From NCBI RefSeq assembly GCF_907164915.1, contig NC_061869.1, positions 47,303,771 through 47,367,770 of the forward strand: a DNA stretch of 64,000 bases. The letters are read 5' to 3'. Shown here piece by piece: positions 12,848-30,720 of the stretch. Source of the DNA: Impatiens glandulifera. Taxonomy: Eukaryota; Streptophyta; Magnoliopsida; Ericales; Balsaminaceae. Made by a program: the position numbers and the translations under genes. The stretch's first letter is position 1. Each line of letters begins with the position of its first letter. The notes under the pieces are model-generated. The model did no database searches and was not told where the DNA came from. It saw only the letters and a program-made list of their open reading frames with translations.

Positions 12848-14475
12848 TGATAAAAAAAACTTAATCAAGTTAATTCTGTGCAGGAAAAGAAAATAGGAAG
12901 TAAAGATGATTGGGTCTATTTTAAGTCGGCTGCAAAATAAGTACTATATAGACAAACAATCGGCTCCACAAAAAACCGGTAATGTCTCCATATCGATTTT
13001 ATGTCAAAGTCGGTTTTATGTCAAAAGCATAACCGGTAATATCTCCATATCGATTTTATGTCCAAGTCAGTTATCTAAACATATAATCGGTAGTATCTAT
13101 ACTTCGGTTCTATCTCTTGCGTAACCGGTTTTATCTCCAAGTCGGTTTTATCCTAAACATATCCGGTAGTATATTAAGATCGGTAGTATCTCAAGATGTA
13201 ATCGGTTTTATCTCCAAGTTGGTTTTATCCTAAATATATCCGGTAGTATATTAAGATCGGTTTTATGATAAAGGCGCAACCGATAATATCTCCATATCGG
13301 TTTTATGTCAAAGTCTGTTTTATGTCAAAGGCGTAACCGGTAATATCTTCATATCGATTTTATGTGAAAGTCGGTTTATGTCAAAATCATAACTGGTAAT
13401 ATCTTTATATCAGTTTTATGTCAAAGTCAGTTTTATCTAAACACGTAGATGGTAGTATATATACATCAATTCTATCTCATGCGTAACCGGTAATACCTTA
13501 TAGTCAGTTTTATCTTGAAGTGTAGTCGGTAGTATATATATCCTAGGACTGTTAATTGCAGAAATCAGCTTTATACTACCTCAGACTTTCTACTTCCATT
13601 TTGGTGCATGTCTAAGGAAGATCTTATGATAGCAATGTCTACCAACAAAAGTTCAGACTATCAAGACCACCAGAAGAAAAATTATCCTTGTTGTATGCTC
13701 CTAGGAAATGATAATACAATTAATGCCATCTTGACTTATTACTATTAGAGTACAAACAAGATCAAATGATATCCCATCCGTTGTACTATTCTGAACTTCA
13801 ACCAATCAAAGAGAAGAATAGTGACTTCTTGAAGAAGATATTCGTTAATGTATTTGCATACTTAAGGAGACAGAATTGATCTGCTTCAGCACCTAGAAAC
13901 AAGCACATTACGAACCTTTTGTGCAACCATTTTAATCCTGAACTATTGCAATCAAATCGTTCAAGCTTTAGAAACTTATTAGTTGTCAAAGTGTGTGTTA
14001 GAAACTCAAGTGTATTACAATACTACATATTCTGTGTGAGTGGTGAGCATTGTAAGTTGACAGAATTTGTTTCTGTTCAACAGAGTGAGTTTATTGAGAG
14101 GTCGAAAACAGGCAGTAACTAAGCCCTGATTGTTCAACTAAGTCTGTGTACGTGTTGTAAATAGATCGAATATTCTAGTTAATATTCTTCTCAAAGGTTT
14201 GGGAAGAAGGGGTGGAATAAGAGCTTTATCTCTGAACATTCATAAATCTTGTGTTGTGTGTCTTTTTCCTTATCATTATCTAAACCATTTAGTTGTTGTT
14301 GTTTCAAGTTGAGACAAACATTTCCGCGCTTGAACTCGGTTCAAAAGTTTGTGACAACTTGTGCAGAGTAGAAATTAGATAATCAACCTCTAACATGGTT
14401 ATTATCGACCAGCGTGTGTGTAAGTGTTCTTCAATAGTCGGACCCCAGTCCCTATTGTCGATTCCGATCCTAAAA
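12848..14475 (+). repeat. Copia 5' LTR
   Basis: The 3' boundary is set by the primer-binding site at 14478. The LTR end reads CCGATCCTAAAA, one base from the CCGATCCTAACA that ends the LTR of the copia element at 49994-54106 on its coding strand. The start is placed at TGATAAAAAAAACTTAATC, which resembles the start of that same LTR (TGATAGAAAAATTAAG). It is about 1.63 kb, long for copia, because 12930-13540 is a minisatellite. No partner LTR is present in the window. Confidence 0.65.
12930..13540 (+). repeat. CGGTTTTAT minisatellite inside copia LTR
   Basis: The short motif ACCGGTTTTATCTCCAAGT and variants (CGGTTTTATGTCAAAG, CCGGTAATATCTCCATAT, CCGGTAGTATATTAAGAT) repeat about every 18-60 bp. 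CCGGTTTTA is also the core of a separate array in the related copia element at 51110-51420, so this lineage has repeatedly amplified the same core. Confidence 0.7.
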
Positions 14476-14477
14476 AG

Positions 14478-14489
14478 TGGTATCAGAGC
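14478..14489 (+). other. Primer-binding site (tRNA-Met type)
   Basis: TGGTATCAGAGC lies two bases after the LTR end, complementary to the initiator tRNA-Met 3' end. It fixes the + orientation and the LTR boundary. Confidence 0.85.
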
Positions 14490-14525
14490 CAGGTTATTTC
14501 TACTCTCAAACAACCAATCATCGGC

Positions 14526-16010
14526 ATGTCTCACAGCAACAATTCTCCACTACTCGAAGGAGAAGACTTCATTGATTGGAAGCTACGAATGCAAGTGCAC
14601 CTATCTACCATAGACGATGAAATGATGTTTGTTATCTTTAACAGTCCAATAAAGATTGACAAGGAAAGGAGCGAGTGGACAAGTGAGGACAGAAGAAGGA
14701 ACAACTTTGACAGCCATGGCAGAAATTCTATCTACAAAACCTTTGACAGATTCACATTTTCAAAAATCAGAGCATGTACTATTGCAAAAGAAGTATAGGA
14801 GAAAATCATCCATCTTCACAAAGGAAACGAGCGAAGGAAGGAAAATAAAGTTATGGTGGCCACTATAAAATTCGAAAAATATCAAGATACGTGTCGGAGA
14901 AACCATGAAAGAATTTGGTGATCGTTTCACAAGCATTTTAAATGAACTCTCACTTCTGGGAAAGACATATGACAACAAAGAAACAATCGTCAAAGCACTA
15001 AGAGCTCTTCATAAGATGCGATTACATGATGTCTTTGAAGATATGAAAGATTATGAGTTTGAGATGAATTCAAAAAATGAAGATGAGGCCTCAACTTCAA
15101 CAGTGACCAGAGCTCTGGTGTCTTTTGTGGAACCGGCAGCCCTAGTACTTGTCAAGACAACCGAGCAATTCAGCGATGATATAATGGCTATGCTTGCAAG
15201 GAAGTTTAGAAAATTCATGAAAAAGAATCAACTCAATAATTCCTACAACTACAACTATTCAAATGGTAACAAAGCTAATGTTCGTTGTTTTAATTGTGAT
15301 GCCTTTGGTCACTACAGGACGGAGTGCCGGAAGCCAAGAAGAGATGACAGAAAGTCAGCCGATCAGAAATCAAGAGAAGATCATAAGTCAACCAATCACA
15401 ATAAGGAAATCTAAAAGGCATTGCTAGCAGATGATAGAGGAAGAAAGTGGGATCAAAGCAATTCAGACAGTGACAATGAAGAAATTAGATGCCTCATGGA
15501 AAATGAAGAAGAGGTATTCGACTTTGTTTCTAAGTAATTCACCTGAGAAGACCTGATTACAACACTCAATGACATGGTCATTGAGTATAGGAATCTGTAT
15601 AATATTGTAGCAACTCAGCCAGATAACCAAACTGGTAGAACAATTGAACTATCCTTTGAGAATGAGAAGCTCAAGGAGACAGTTCAAGTGTTAACTGTGG
15701 AAAACGAAAGAACAAAATATGTAATTGCTGCATGGAATAAATCTAGAGATGTTGTGAGCCAAATGACGAGTCATCAGAGACCTGTTAATTGCAAGTTTGG
15801 TCTAGGCTACAAACACAGCAATCCAAATACGTCACGCAAAGATTTGAGACCCAAGAATGGAAAGTTTCCTCTCATAACTTTTGTCAAGGGTACATCAACC
15901 AACAGTAAAACAAATCATGACTCAGATGAGTCAGAAATTAAAAAGGAACTAAAATACGTTGAGTCAACTAACCAGTCACGGTGGCTTAGTCCTGAGAGAC
16001 ATGAGACATG
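14526..16010 (+). pseudogene. Copia gag remnant, pol missing
   Basis: Starts at the ATG at 14526 (MSHSNN..., then DFIDWKLRMQVHL, a typical UBN2/DUF4219 gag opening). One or two frame changes near 14780-14880 lead to the main frame 14905-15414. That frame holds a gag core (MKEFGDRFTSILNEL) and a CX2CX4HX4C zinc knuckle, CFNCDAFGHYRTEC, near residues 132-145. A stop at 15412 and further stops interrupt an acidic and coiled-coil spacer that resumes at 15574-16011 (LSFENEKLKETVQVL). The same layout appears in the copia element at 51.6-52.8 kb. The frame ends at RWLSPERHE, where Tat sequence in reverse orientation begins. Protease, integrase, RT and RNase H are all absent. Confidence 0.85.
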
Positions 16011-16011
16011 A

Positions 16012-18765
16012 GAGACATGCTTCATACTCAGCCTCATTGTTGGTAATAGAATATTCTAACTTAATAGAGATCATATTATAAGTTCCTTTGGGATATATCA
16101 AGAGAATTCTAATTCCATAACCATGTTTGGATGAAGTTCCGTCAAACATTAGCTTCAATTTGTCTAAAGAGACAAATATTATGGTGTCATCAGGAAAGTC
16201 GAGTTCATAAGAAGACTCTATTGTGATAGGTTTGCCTGGAATCTGCAACAATGCTTCCCTTAACAGATTTCTGAATCGTATATCTAATATCATAAGAAAT
16301 CATCATCATCTATTTAGCGAGTTTGGGAAATAATAGTTTCGCTAAAACAAATAATGAATTGGATCCAATCTTGATATCAACTTGATAGGTGGGCTTGTAT
16401 ATAATGTCTAGTCTTTTGGTGACCCATGCAATTGCCCAACACACTTTTTCAGGTGTCGAATAATTTAGTTCTCATATAGTGATTTTCTTACTCAGATAGT
16501 AAACGACAATTTCAAGTTTATTCTCGTTTTCTTAAGCCAATAGGTTGCCCATTGTCGAGTCTATCACTGTGAGATAGAGAATTAAGGGAACACCGGGCCT
16601 TAGTGGCATAAGAATCGGTGGTGACTTTAGATAGTCTTTGATTTTGTCAAATTCTTGTTGACAAATTTCATCCCGTTGGAAATTTTAAGCATTTTAGTAG
16701 CTTAAAAAGGGGATCGGGATCACAGGTGATAGTTAGTTTTCTAATGAACCGACTAATGAACTAGATTTTACCGAGAAAGCCCCAGACTTCTCTTTCATTT
16801 CGAGGTGCAGGCATAGCCGTAATTGCCTCGATTTTTTAGGGATCAATTTATATTCCTAGTTGGGTAATGAGAAAACTTAGCATTTACCAGCGGTGACTCC
16901 GAAACCAAACCTCTTCTGATTTAATTGAAGTTGATATTTTCTAATTGTCTGTAAGAATTTTTCTAAGTTGGGAATATGACCCTAGCAATCTTTGTATTTC
17001 ATGATCATGTCGTTGATGTAGACTTCCACTTCCTTGTGGAGCATATCATGCAAGTTCATAGTGACTACTCTTTGGTAAGTAACTCCGACATTTTTGAGAC
17101 CGAAAGGTATGATCCTGAAACAAAACCTGCATACCACTGTGATAAAGGTGGTGTTCTCTTTGTCTTCTTCAACGATTAGGATTTGGTTATATCTTGAAAA
17201 ACTATCCAGGAAAGAAAACAATTGATTGACAACAGCATGATCGACCAAAATGTCGATATGAGGTAAAAGAAAGCAATCATTGGGGCTGGCTTTGTTTAGA
17301 TCACGATAGTCTACATATATAGTCTACATAGACGCACTACTTTCTGTCTTTCTTCAAGACATGAACCACATTGGTTATCCATGTGGGGTAGTCCATAGTT
17401 TCGAGGAATTTTGCTTCCAATTGTTTCTGAACATCCTCTTTTATTTTGGCAACAACCTTAGTTTTTATTTGTCTTATCTTTTGTTTGACGGGTTTAGCCT
17501 CAGGATAAAGAGGAATCTGATGTCGAACTATAGGAGGATCTACTTCGAGCATATCCTTGTAAGACCAGGCGAACACGTCTTTGTTGGCCTTTAGCAGCTC
17601 TATCATTTCGGGCGTTCGTCATCACTCAAGATTTGTCCAATTAATAAAATTTTGGGGTCGTCGGCCGTATTGAGGTTTATTTCGATTGTCATTTCAGCTA
17701 CATAAATGATTTTGTCCTCGTGTTCTAAGAAGTTTTTCATTTCAAAATTAATATCATACTGAAAAGAAACATCATCATCATATGACATATATTAGAAATT
17801 TTACTCTAGTATTTTATTGAACGCTTTATTACAAAAAGACGACGACATCTCATCAGGATTTTTGTTATAGACTTCTTTATTTATTACAACATCAGACACG
17901 TTTTCACAGTCCAAAAGGAGAGTGTCATCATCAACTCTTAGGTTGATTACATGAGTTTTACTAGCTTTTAGTAGGTTTGTGGAGTATATGTTACAAGAGC
18001 CTGTATCATCTAAGTCTTTCTCAGTTAGAGAGAGGTCATCTCTAACCAGATTTTCTAAAGTTTCGTGCACTAAGTGGTCATTTTCCTAATCATGTTAACA
18101 AATGAATTAGGATTATAAGAATAATCTATAAATATTTTAAACCTGGAGAGCGGGTTTGTAAAACTTGATTGAAGAATGACTCGAGAAAATCAAAACACAG
18201 TGTGGTTTCCCCTTCTTATAGAAACTGTTCATTTAAGGTTGAAGGAATATGTATATATTTCTTATATATTTTACCATTTCTAGAACCTTCATACCATGTC
18301 GGAGTATATCCGATACCGAAGTTGTCTGAGTCGTAATAAGACCAAGGTAAAGAAGACATGCTTTTAACATTTGGTCCTCAACCTATTCTTAGGAAATATC
18401 TTATTTTCTACATGAGACTCATAGAGATGACACTACATGGGGTAAAGTTAGGAGTGTGAGATGAATCATGGCTTTTCCTAAATATAGGACCTATATTGAA
18501 TCTACTTAACTGAAGCTCAAGTTTAGTAGACTGAGTTGAGACGGCTATGACGTACTTCTCACCTTCTATGGTGATGTGTTTATCATTAACCATGACCGTA
18601 TTTTTTTATGCAGGGTAGAGGTCAGAGCCTTAGCCTGATGCAACCAAGAACATACCAAGATTAAGTTGTATAACAGTCGCATATTGATTACGTAGAATTC
18701 TACCTCAAAAGGTGTATCCGTTACGCAAATCGTTGTTCGGAAATTACCAATAATCGATGACAATT
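16012..18765 (-). pseudogene. Tat-like pol: protease, RT, archaeal-type RNase H
   Basis: The protease tail is at 18763-18568, with YNLILVCSWLHQAKA where the family usually has YNLLLGRPWIH. An RT-leading segment lies at 17606-17337 (DVFAWSYKDM, then PVKQKIRQIK and YPTWITNVV). The RT core is at 17248-16982, with PFGLKNVGVTYQR and the catalytic box YINDM in place of YVDDM, so a catalytic Asp is lost. A thumb/RNase H region follows at 16980-16300. The archaeal-type RNase H at 16293-16012 has FDGTSSKHGYGI and NNEAEYEA. Frames are broken between blocks. It is a dead copy, and the loss of the catalytic Asp is direct evidence. Confidence 0.85.
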
Positions 18766-19349
18766 ATTAAAGCCTTGGACACACATGTCTGAAGGGAGAA
18801 CTTTATCAGTAGAAATGTCGATTTCTTAGAGAGTCTTCCATGAATATATGTTTAGTGCTGAACCATTGTCGATTAGAGTCATAGGAATGACTTTATCACT
18901 CATCTTTACAGAGATGTAAAGTGCCTTAACATTGATTTCGTCTAGAATAAGTAAATCTTTATCCTCGAAACTTATCATGTTGATTTAAGAAGTTGTTGAA
19001 TGTTTCCAAATCTTTAGGAGTTGTGGTGGCAAGTACAATATCCTAGCTTAGTTCATTCATAACAACATGCATGTGTTCTATAGAATACATCAGGATTTCC
19101 CAAATAAAAATTTTGGTATTCATCTTCTTAAGTTGATTAAGAATAGTATCATCGAGGTTTTGAACTCTAGGCTCATTTTACCTTCTAGGTCATTAGATGA
19201 TCCAGAGAGATTAGCCGTATTGGCAGGGTTTTTTTTTATGAAACTAGATTGGTAGTCAGATCCACTTTGGGTTGCTAAAACTTTTGGCACACCTCTTATT
19301 GGAGAATTAGTGGTAGGATTATAAAGAATCCACCAATTTCGAGATACCA

Positions 19350-20866
19350 ATGGTGGAAGTGGAATTCATCGATCCTCCTTTTTGGGCCATGGATTAACCA
19401 TATTGACTTCGAGGTCGTCAATAGGTTTATCCACAGAGATCATATTCACATGATGATTAGATAATGGATTCTTCACGGTTTCAAGTTTATAAATGATCTT
19501 TTGATTGATCAGGTCTTGACAATGATATTTAAGGACACTACATTTATTAGTAGAGTGACTGTTCATTGATGGTACACGCACCATACACTTTCGAATTTCC
19601 CAAGGAACTCTTTACATTCTCGTGGAGTCAAAGGTTTGATCAGATTCCCTTATTGGAGGAGAGTAAGGGCTTGACTCAGGGTCATACCCAAATCGTCAAA
19701 AGTTCAAGAAGGCCTTGGGACCCTGGGTATTGGCAGTTTGGATGTCATCGGGCCATTTGTTATAGTCATCATTAGTTTACTTGAACTTGACTTAAGAGAG
19801 GCTGGAGCTTTCCAAGCAGACGTGACCTGGTGTACTTCAGCTTTGTCCTCCCTCTGAGATCGAGGAGGGTTAATATAAGTCTTTACAGTTTTATCCTCCT
19901 TTCTTTCCTTATCAAAGGCTTAATCGAGGTTACTACCCGTTTTGAGGAGCTTCTTCATGTTTTGGAAAGTTTTCACGGCGAATCCGACAGAATGTCAGTC
20001 GTTAACATTGTCCAAAATTATTTGGGCAACAGTCTTTCATTTTTCGATAAAAAACGTGAATTTCTCATTCTTGCCTTGTTTCCCGTTCTTGAGCTTTTTC
20101 TCAGACCGTTTTAAACTGAGATGCATACTGAAACGTTCTATAAAGGATTATGTGAGCTCATCGATAGTTTGAAGATAAATTATTTTCTTTTGGTGATACC
20201 AACGTAAAGTCGCACCATCTAAATATTGTAGAAATAGATGGAGGACGGTTGGTTCTTCTATGTATAAAGGCGTCATAGCTATTGTATATATCTGGAAGAA
20301 AGAAGCAGGGTAACTTTTTTGCCAACGTATTTAGATAGAGAAGGTAGTTTTATCCCAAACGGGATGATTGCTCGTTCGACAGTTTTCATATCATTTTTCT
20401 AATTATGGTGTTCATCAATGCTACCCTTGGTTAACTGATTGAACTGATTTTGGAACTTGGCCTGATTAACATTCAATTGAGCCATTTGGACCTCGTATTC
20501 CGTAGGGGGAATGATTGTAGGGTTTCACCTTCTTGGGCATTGGGGTTATCAACAACTTCTTGTTGGGTTCTTGCTGACCTATTATCATCTTCATGAGGTT
20601 CCTCATAGAGAGTGGTTTCATCGATGTTACGACGCCTTTGAAAATTAGTCATGATTGGTGGGATAATTGGTGGAACATTTTGGTGTGGCTGCCCTGACAA
20701 AGATGGCTAATCCTGAACAAGAATAATTGCCTTGGTTAATCAAGTTTGTTAATATTTCCAGTTGCTCCATTACTTGCTGCAAAGTAGCCTTTACTTTAAC
20801 AAACTCAGTTGGAGATATTGTATCCGTATCATTTTTTGGAGTTCCTTCGGCCATTTCTTGATGCAT
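19350..20866 (-). pseudogene. Tat-like gag remnant
   Basis: The frame opens at 20866 with MHQEMAEGTPKND and a short predicted coiled coil (VKATLQQVMEQLEILTNL). It is followed by a proline/asparagine-rich spacer at 20700-20473 (GQPHQNVPPIIPP). The capsid-like stretch beyond is spread over several frames with stops. It is assigned as gag because it lies immediately upstream of the protease and RT on the same strand. Confidence 0.65.
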
Positions 20867-21179
20867 AAAACGTCTAGTTCTTATTTCTTTTTCGTGGGGT
20901 TGTAATTGTTCAAAGTGTCTGGCGGACTACGATTATGAAGAGAGAGAGATAATGATCTTACAGATATAATAAAATACAAGTTTAAAAACATAATATATGT
21001 ATCTTAGAGAATAAGGATCTCATTCATGATTCGATTAGATAAACAAACATAAAGTTGTATATAAACTTACTCACAACGTTTGTTACAGAGACTCTTTTAT
21101 TGATATTTTATAAAAGAGTCTAAAGGGGAAAAAGTTCTTGAAAAGTAAAAACATTTAGGTCCAAACATAATCTACTTCG

Positions 21180-22000
21180 ATATTATCATCTTCTTCCGTT
21201 TCAGCTCGCTGGGCTTTCTCATACTAGTTACAAATAAGTTTTAGATAGTTTGTTCGTTTTTCCTAAACATTCATCTGGAAGGCATCATTCCATCTTCCGA
21301 GATATTATGCATAGACCCTTTAGTTTATAGGTCTATCTACCGCGACAACAACTTCAATGTAGCTATAGCCGTATTGCTTGAACATGTCATGGGTATTGTT
21401 GTAAGTAACTCATTTCAAATCCATGAGAAGAACGATTGGCTTGTCATCCATCATGAAAGTCATTTTCTTGATGGGATACTAGGGAAGAACGTCCTAGATT
21501 TCATCATCGTCTTATACCGGGAGTTTGGGAAAAGCTTCCCTCATTCTTTGGTAATGGATGAAGGGAGACATGATGCCGTCAGGCAGAACTGGCGGTAGGC
21601 GCTTGAGTTTGTTAAGCATCCAGATGTAGAGGATTAAGGGAGAACCCCTTTTACTCATAATGGAATATTCATGCGAGCGGTTCAAGCCCATGAGTGTTTC
21701 TACTATCATAATACTAGAAGGATCTTTATTTCCCTTTCGCAGTTGATGCACTACTTCAATGATTCTTGAGGAGGGTTTATCATTTGTTGGAGCTATGAAG
21801 AACTGAACCAGCATGACTAATATTGTGATCATAGATGATCCCACTCTTATAGGGATTTCTCCATCTTTTATTTCTATTTCATCCCATGCCTAGAAATTGA
21901 TGTGCACGCCGACGATGAGAGCATCGGACGTTATTTTGGAGTAGCGGTACTCTTCTTGAAGAAGTTTTCCAATAGACATCGAGTCTATAAATAGTTTTAG
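21180..22000 (-). pseudogene. Possible ORF1 upstream of Tat gag
   Basis: A 110-residue frame at 21844-21512 reads RGSPLILYIWMLNKL and LMGLNRSHEY. Decayed continuation (SNTAIATLKLLSR, then MRKPSELKR) is visible on the same strand to about 21180. The GSPLxLxIWMxxKL pattern resembles plant retroelement-associated proteins of the DUF7745/plant-mobile-domain kind. Ogre and related Tat elements are known to carry an extra ORF before gag, and this sits in that place and strand. The domain name is my recollection, not a search result. Confidence 0.4.
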
Positions 22001-22099
22001 ATATATAACAATTTTCTTATCTATCATCAGGATGACCCGAAATTCTTCTATGATTAGGCATATAGTCTTGCTACGAGACTTATCGAAAGATGGTTATAT

Positions 22100-27924
<5,825 letters not shown>

Positions 27925-28370
27925 TTCTACTAATTGATTCAATGGAACTGGAAAGAGAGACTTTCTACTTCTTCTTTTTTTTTTTTTCATTTTAACCACG
28001 TATTACTTATTTTCTCAACAATATTTATTCTCATTATTGTATCTTGCAAATGTCAAACTCACTAAATCATCCTTTTGTTATTTATTGTTTGGTCACAACT
28101 AAAACTTAAACAATTGAGTACTGTTACAGCATTTAATGTGATTATAAAATTATTAAGGTCCTTAATGATCACAGTTGTATTTTTAGATGGATTTAATCTA
28201 CCATTCGGATTTTCTGCTACCGAATAGCATGTTCCTTGTTGCGGACCAATCAAAATGCAGAAGTATTATTATATTAATAAATAAAAACTGGTTTGAAAGG
28301 AAGGGAGAGAAAATTCGGAACTCAGATTTCATTCCGGATTCACCCAAACGCCGTTAACGGAATGTAGAAA
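27925..28370. other. 3' flank of endoglucanase
   Basis: Holds the presumed 3' UTR and polyadenylation region, with a T-run at 27976-27990 and AT-rich DNA after it. I did not identify a single convincing polyadenylation signal. From about 28345, phrases of the adjoining repeat-rich locus begin (GTTAACGGAATGTAGA). Confidence 0.5.
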
Positions 28371-28580
28371 TAACGTATGAAGCGGAGCTTCTTTCCCCCT
28401 GATTTCATGTCAAAAGGAATGAAGATATACGGTTTCGAGCGAAACTCACTTTGCTCCAGGCGTCATGTAAAGAGGAATGTAGTGAAGCGGTACAGAGCAA
28501 AGCATACTTCGCCCAGGCGCCCTGTTGAACAGAATGAAAAGATGCTTTTAGAGCGAAGCATACTTCGATTCAATTATTTT
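28370..28580. repeat. Diverged units of the 58-bp GCCCAGGCGCCATGTAAA family
   Basis: Two to three imperfect units containing CCAGGCGTCATGTAAAGAGG and CGCCCAGGCGCCCTGTTGAA precede the main array at 28805. Related units return at 34690-34830. The phrase around 28353-28385 (ACGGAATGTAGAAATAACG) has a near copy at 34679-34705. Confidence 0.6.
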
Positions 28581-28804
28581 TAATACCCTGACGTTCATGT
28601 AAAACCTCCAACACACTCATGTAAAGACCATTTAACTATAATGTAAAAACATTTATTCATGTGAAATAAATTAATTAACAAAAATAAATTATTTTTTTTA
28701 TAAAAAATAAAATAAAATTATATTGACGAAGAGACGATTTTTAGTAAAAAGACAATTTTCAGTGAAACATACTTCGCTTCAACTAGTTTATATGCCTATA
28801 GAAT

Positions 28805-29165
28805 CTAGCAAAGAGTCCTTCGCCCAGGCGCCATGTAAAGCGAAATGAATTGATGCTTTTCGAGCGAAGAATCCTTCCCCCAAGCTCCATGTAAAACAGA
28901 ATGAATTGACGCTTTTCGAGCGAAGCGTCCTTCGCCCAGGTGCCATGTAAAACACATTGATTCACACTTTTCGAGCGAAGTTTCCTTCGCCAAAGCGCCA
29001 TGTAAAACAGAATGAATAGACTGTTTTCAAGAAAAGCGTCCTTCGCCCAGGCACCATGTAAAGCGGAATGAATAGATGCTTTTCTAGCGAATCTTACTTC
29101 GCCCAGGTGCGGCCATGTGAAACAGAATGAATAGACGCTTTTCGAGCGAAGCATACTTCGCTTCA
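28805..29165. repeat. 58-bp minisatellite, about six units
   Basis: The unit core is CTTCGCCCAGGCGCCATGTA, then AAACAGAATGAATAGACGCT, then TTTCGAGCGAAG, with a period of about 58 bp. GCTTTTCGAGCGAAGC is self-complementary and can fold into a hairpin. The array is flanked on both sides by GAAGCATACTTCGCTTCAA followed by TTAGTTTATATGCCTA, a sequence that reappears at 34840 and 36800-36860. The open frames here are by-products of the period. Confidence 0.85.
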
Positions 29166-29406
29166 ATTAGTTTATATGTCTAGATGTTCATGTAAAACCT
29201 CCAACACACCCATGTAAATACCTTTTCAATTTCATATAAAAACATTTATTCATGTATATATGTGGAATAAATTAATTAAAAAGTAATAAAAAAAAATTAA
29301 AAATTATGAAGAGACGTTTTTCAGTGAAGCATATTTCGCTTCAAAAGTTACTTAGCGATGCTTACTTCACTTGTATTAACAACTTTAATATATATAAACC
29401 ATAATA

Positions 29407-30720
29407 TCATTATTATAAATAATTCCGCCCGATTCATCTCTCTCTCTCTTCAAGCTTCTGCCTCCTTTCACGGTGATTCGCATCCGGCTCCCCGTCTACC
29501 AGACCAGAAGATCTTGACGTCTCGACAATGGTACGTACACCAAAATAGTAAATGTTTCTTTATATTTATGAAACCACTAAACTCTAGGATTACGTACGCA
29601 CAATGATGTCGTTATTTCGTTCATATTTAGGAAACCCTACTCTGAAAATGTCACGTTCAATGAAAATTCTTCGTATTTAGGAAAACTTACTTAGGGTTAA
29701 GGTTGTGTATATTATTTCCACGAAACCCTAGTTACTGATGTTGTGAAAACTTATTTTTGATATTAACAAAGCTTGTTTTTTTAATGTGCAGACAACAAAC
29801 AACGAAATCGTTGAAAATACTGTAGGCAAAGAATGGATTTTTTGCCTCAATCAATTATCTAGTGAAGATATAGTACTATTATTGACCTATATCCATTTTG
29901 TTCATATTATGTAAGTTTTTATTGTAATGACCATGTTTGTTAGAGATAATATTATTATTTTTACACAGCTATTGATGGTGTAATATGCCGACACTTGTGG
30001 TGCCATGGTGTCAATGAGGTGAAGAGACGATGTAACTCATGTCATAGCTTCCACTGATGTTAATGGTAGATACGGTCAAACTATCAAACTATTGAAGGCA
30101 ATATTGAACGGGAGATGAGTTCTTACAATTGATTGTGAGACTCTCGTAGTCTTAACGCAATATTCATTTTCACATGTAGAAATCTAAATATCAATTATTT
30201 TTGTACAGGGATAAAATGATCAATGAAATCAAAAAGTTACGTTGACGAGGAACCGTATGAGGTTTAGTAAGATGATTATGGGACCTTGGGCGGTCCAAAA
30301 GCTGACAGACTACGGTATTTGAACAATGTAAGTTTGGTCTAATTCCTCCTCCATATTTTCATTATTTACCATGATAACTGAATTTGTTTTGTTTGTTTTC
30401 AGCTGTCGAAACTGTTCGACAGTTACACTTTTATTAATGTAGGGGATTTCTTCCTGACTTACAAACAGGATTTGATAGAGTTTGTAATTGTTGGAGAAGG
30501 TACCACTAAAGAAATGAAGAATTCATTTGTTGAGCCCGAGGACGACAAAACTATTGTGGTATACGATGAGACGAGTTACAATGTTAATGAAGTCATATGG
30601 ATATTTGAGGCAGTGGATCCTTTGTCAGCATATTTGGATGAATAGGGTGTTCCTCACACAAGCGTGCTTGAATCTATTGTTGCTTGTGATTTGCAGCCTT
30701 TGTTTAATTAATTTGTAGAC
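29407..30720 (+). other. Possible decayed exons of unknown gene
   Basis: An ATG at 29528 is followed at once by a GTACGT donor-like site, and an acceptor-like TGCAG at 29787-29791 leads into TTNNEIVENTVGKEWIFCLNQ. A longer open segment at about 30400-30644 reads LSKLFDSYTFINVGDFFLTY and ends with the stop after AYLDE. I recognise no domain. Position upstream of the FAR1-like pseudogene, on the same strand and between copies of the same repeat, suggests it belongs to the same mobile locus. It could also be a captured host gene fragment. Confidence 0.3.

Larger units (their letters stand above)
16011..20880 (-). mobile_element. Ty3/gypsy Tat/Ogre-like element, 3'-truncated
   Basis: On the minus strand, gag starts near 20866 and is followed by protease, RT and an RNase H fragment ending at 16011. 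The RNase H fragment contains NNEAEYEACLS, the motif of the additional archaeal-type RNase H found in the Tat lineage. Integrase and 3' LTR are missing because the element stops at the copia junction. A second fragment of the same family (41440-43960) does continue into integrase. All domains carry stops. Confidence 0.85.

Noticed and set aside
28783..29166. 127-residue minus-strand repeat protein
   Set aside because: 58 bp is not a multiple of 3, so the open frame is held by a lucky lack of stops in the 58-bp array. No family is recognised.
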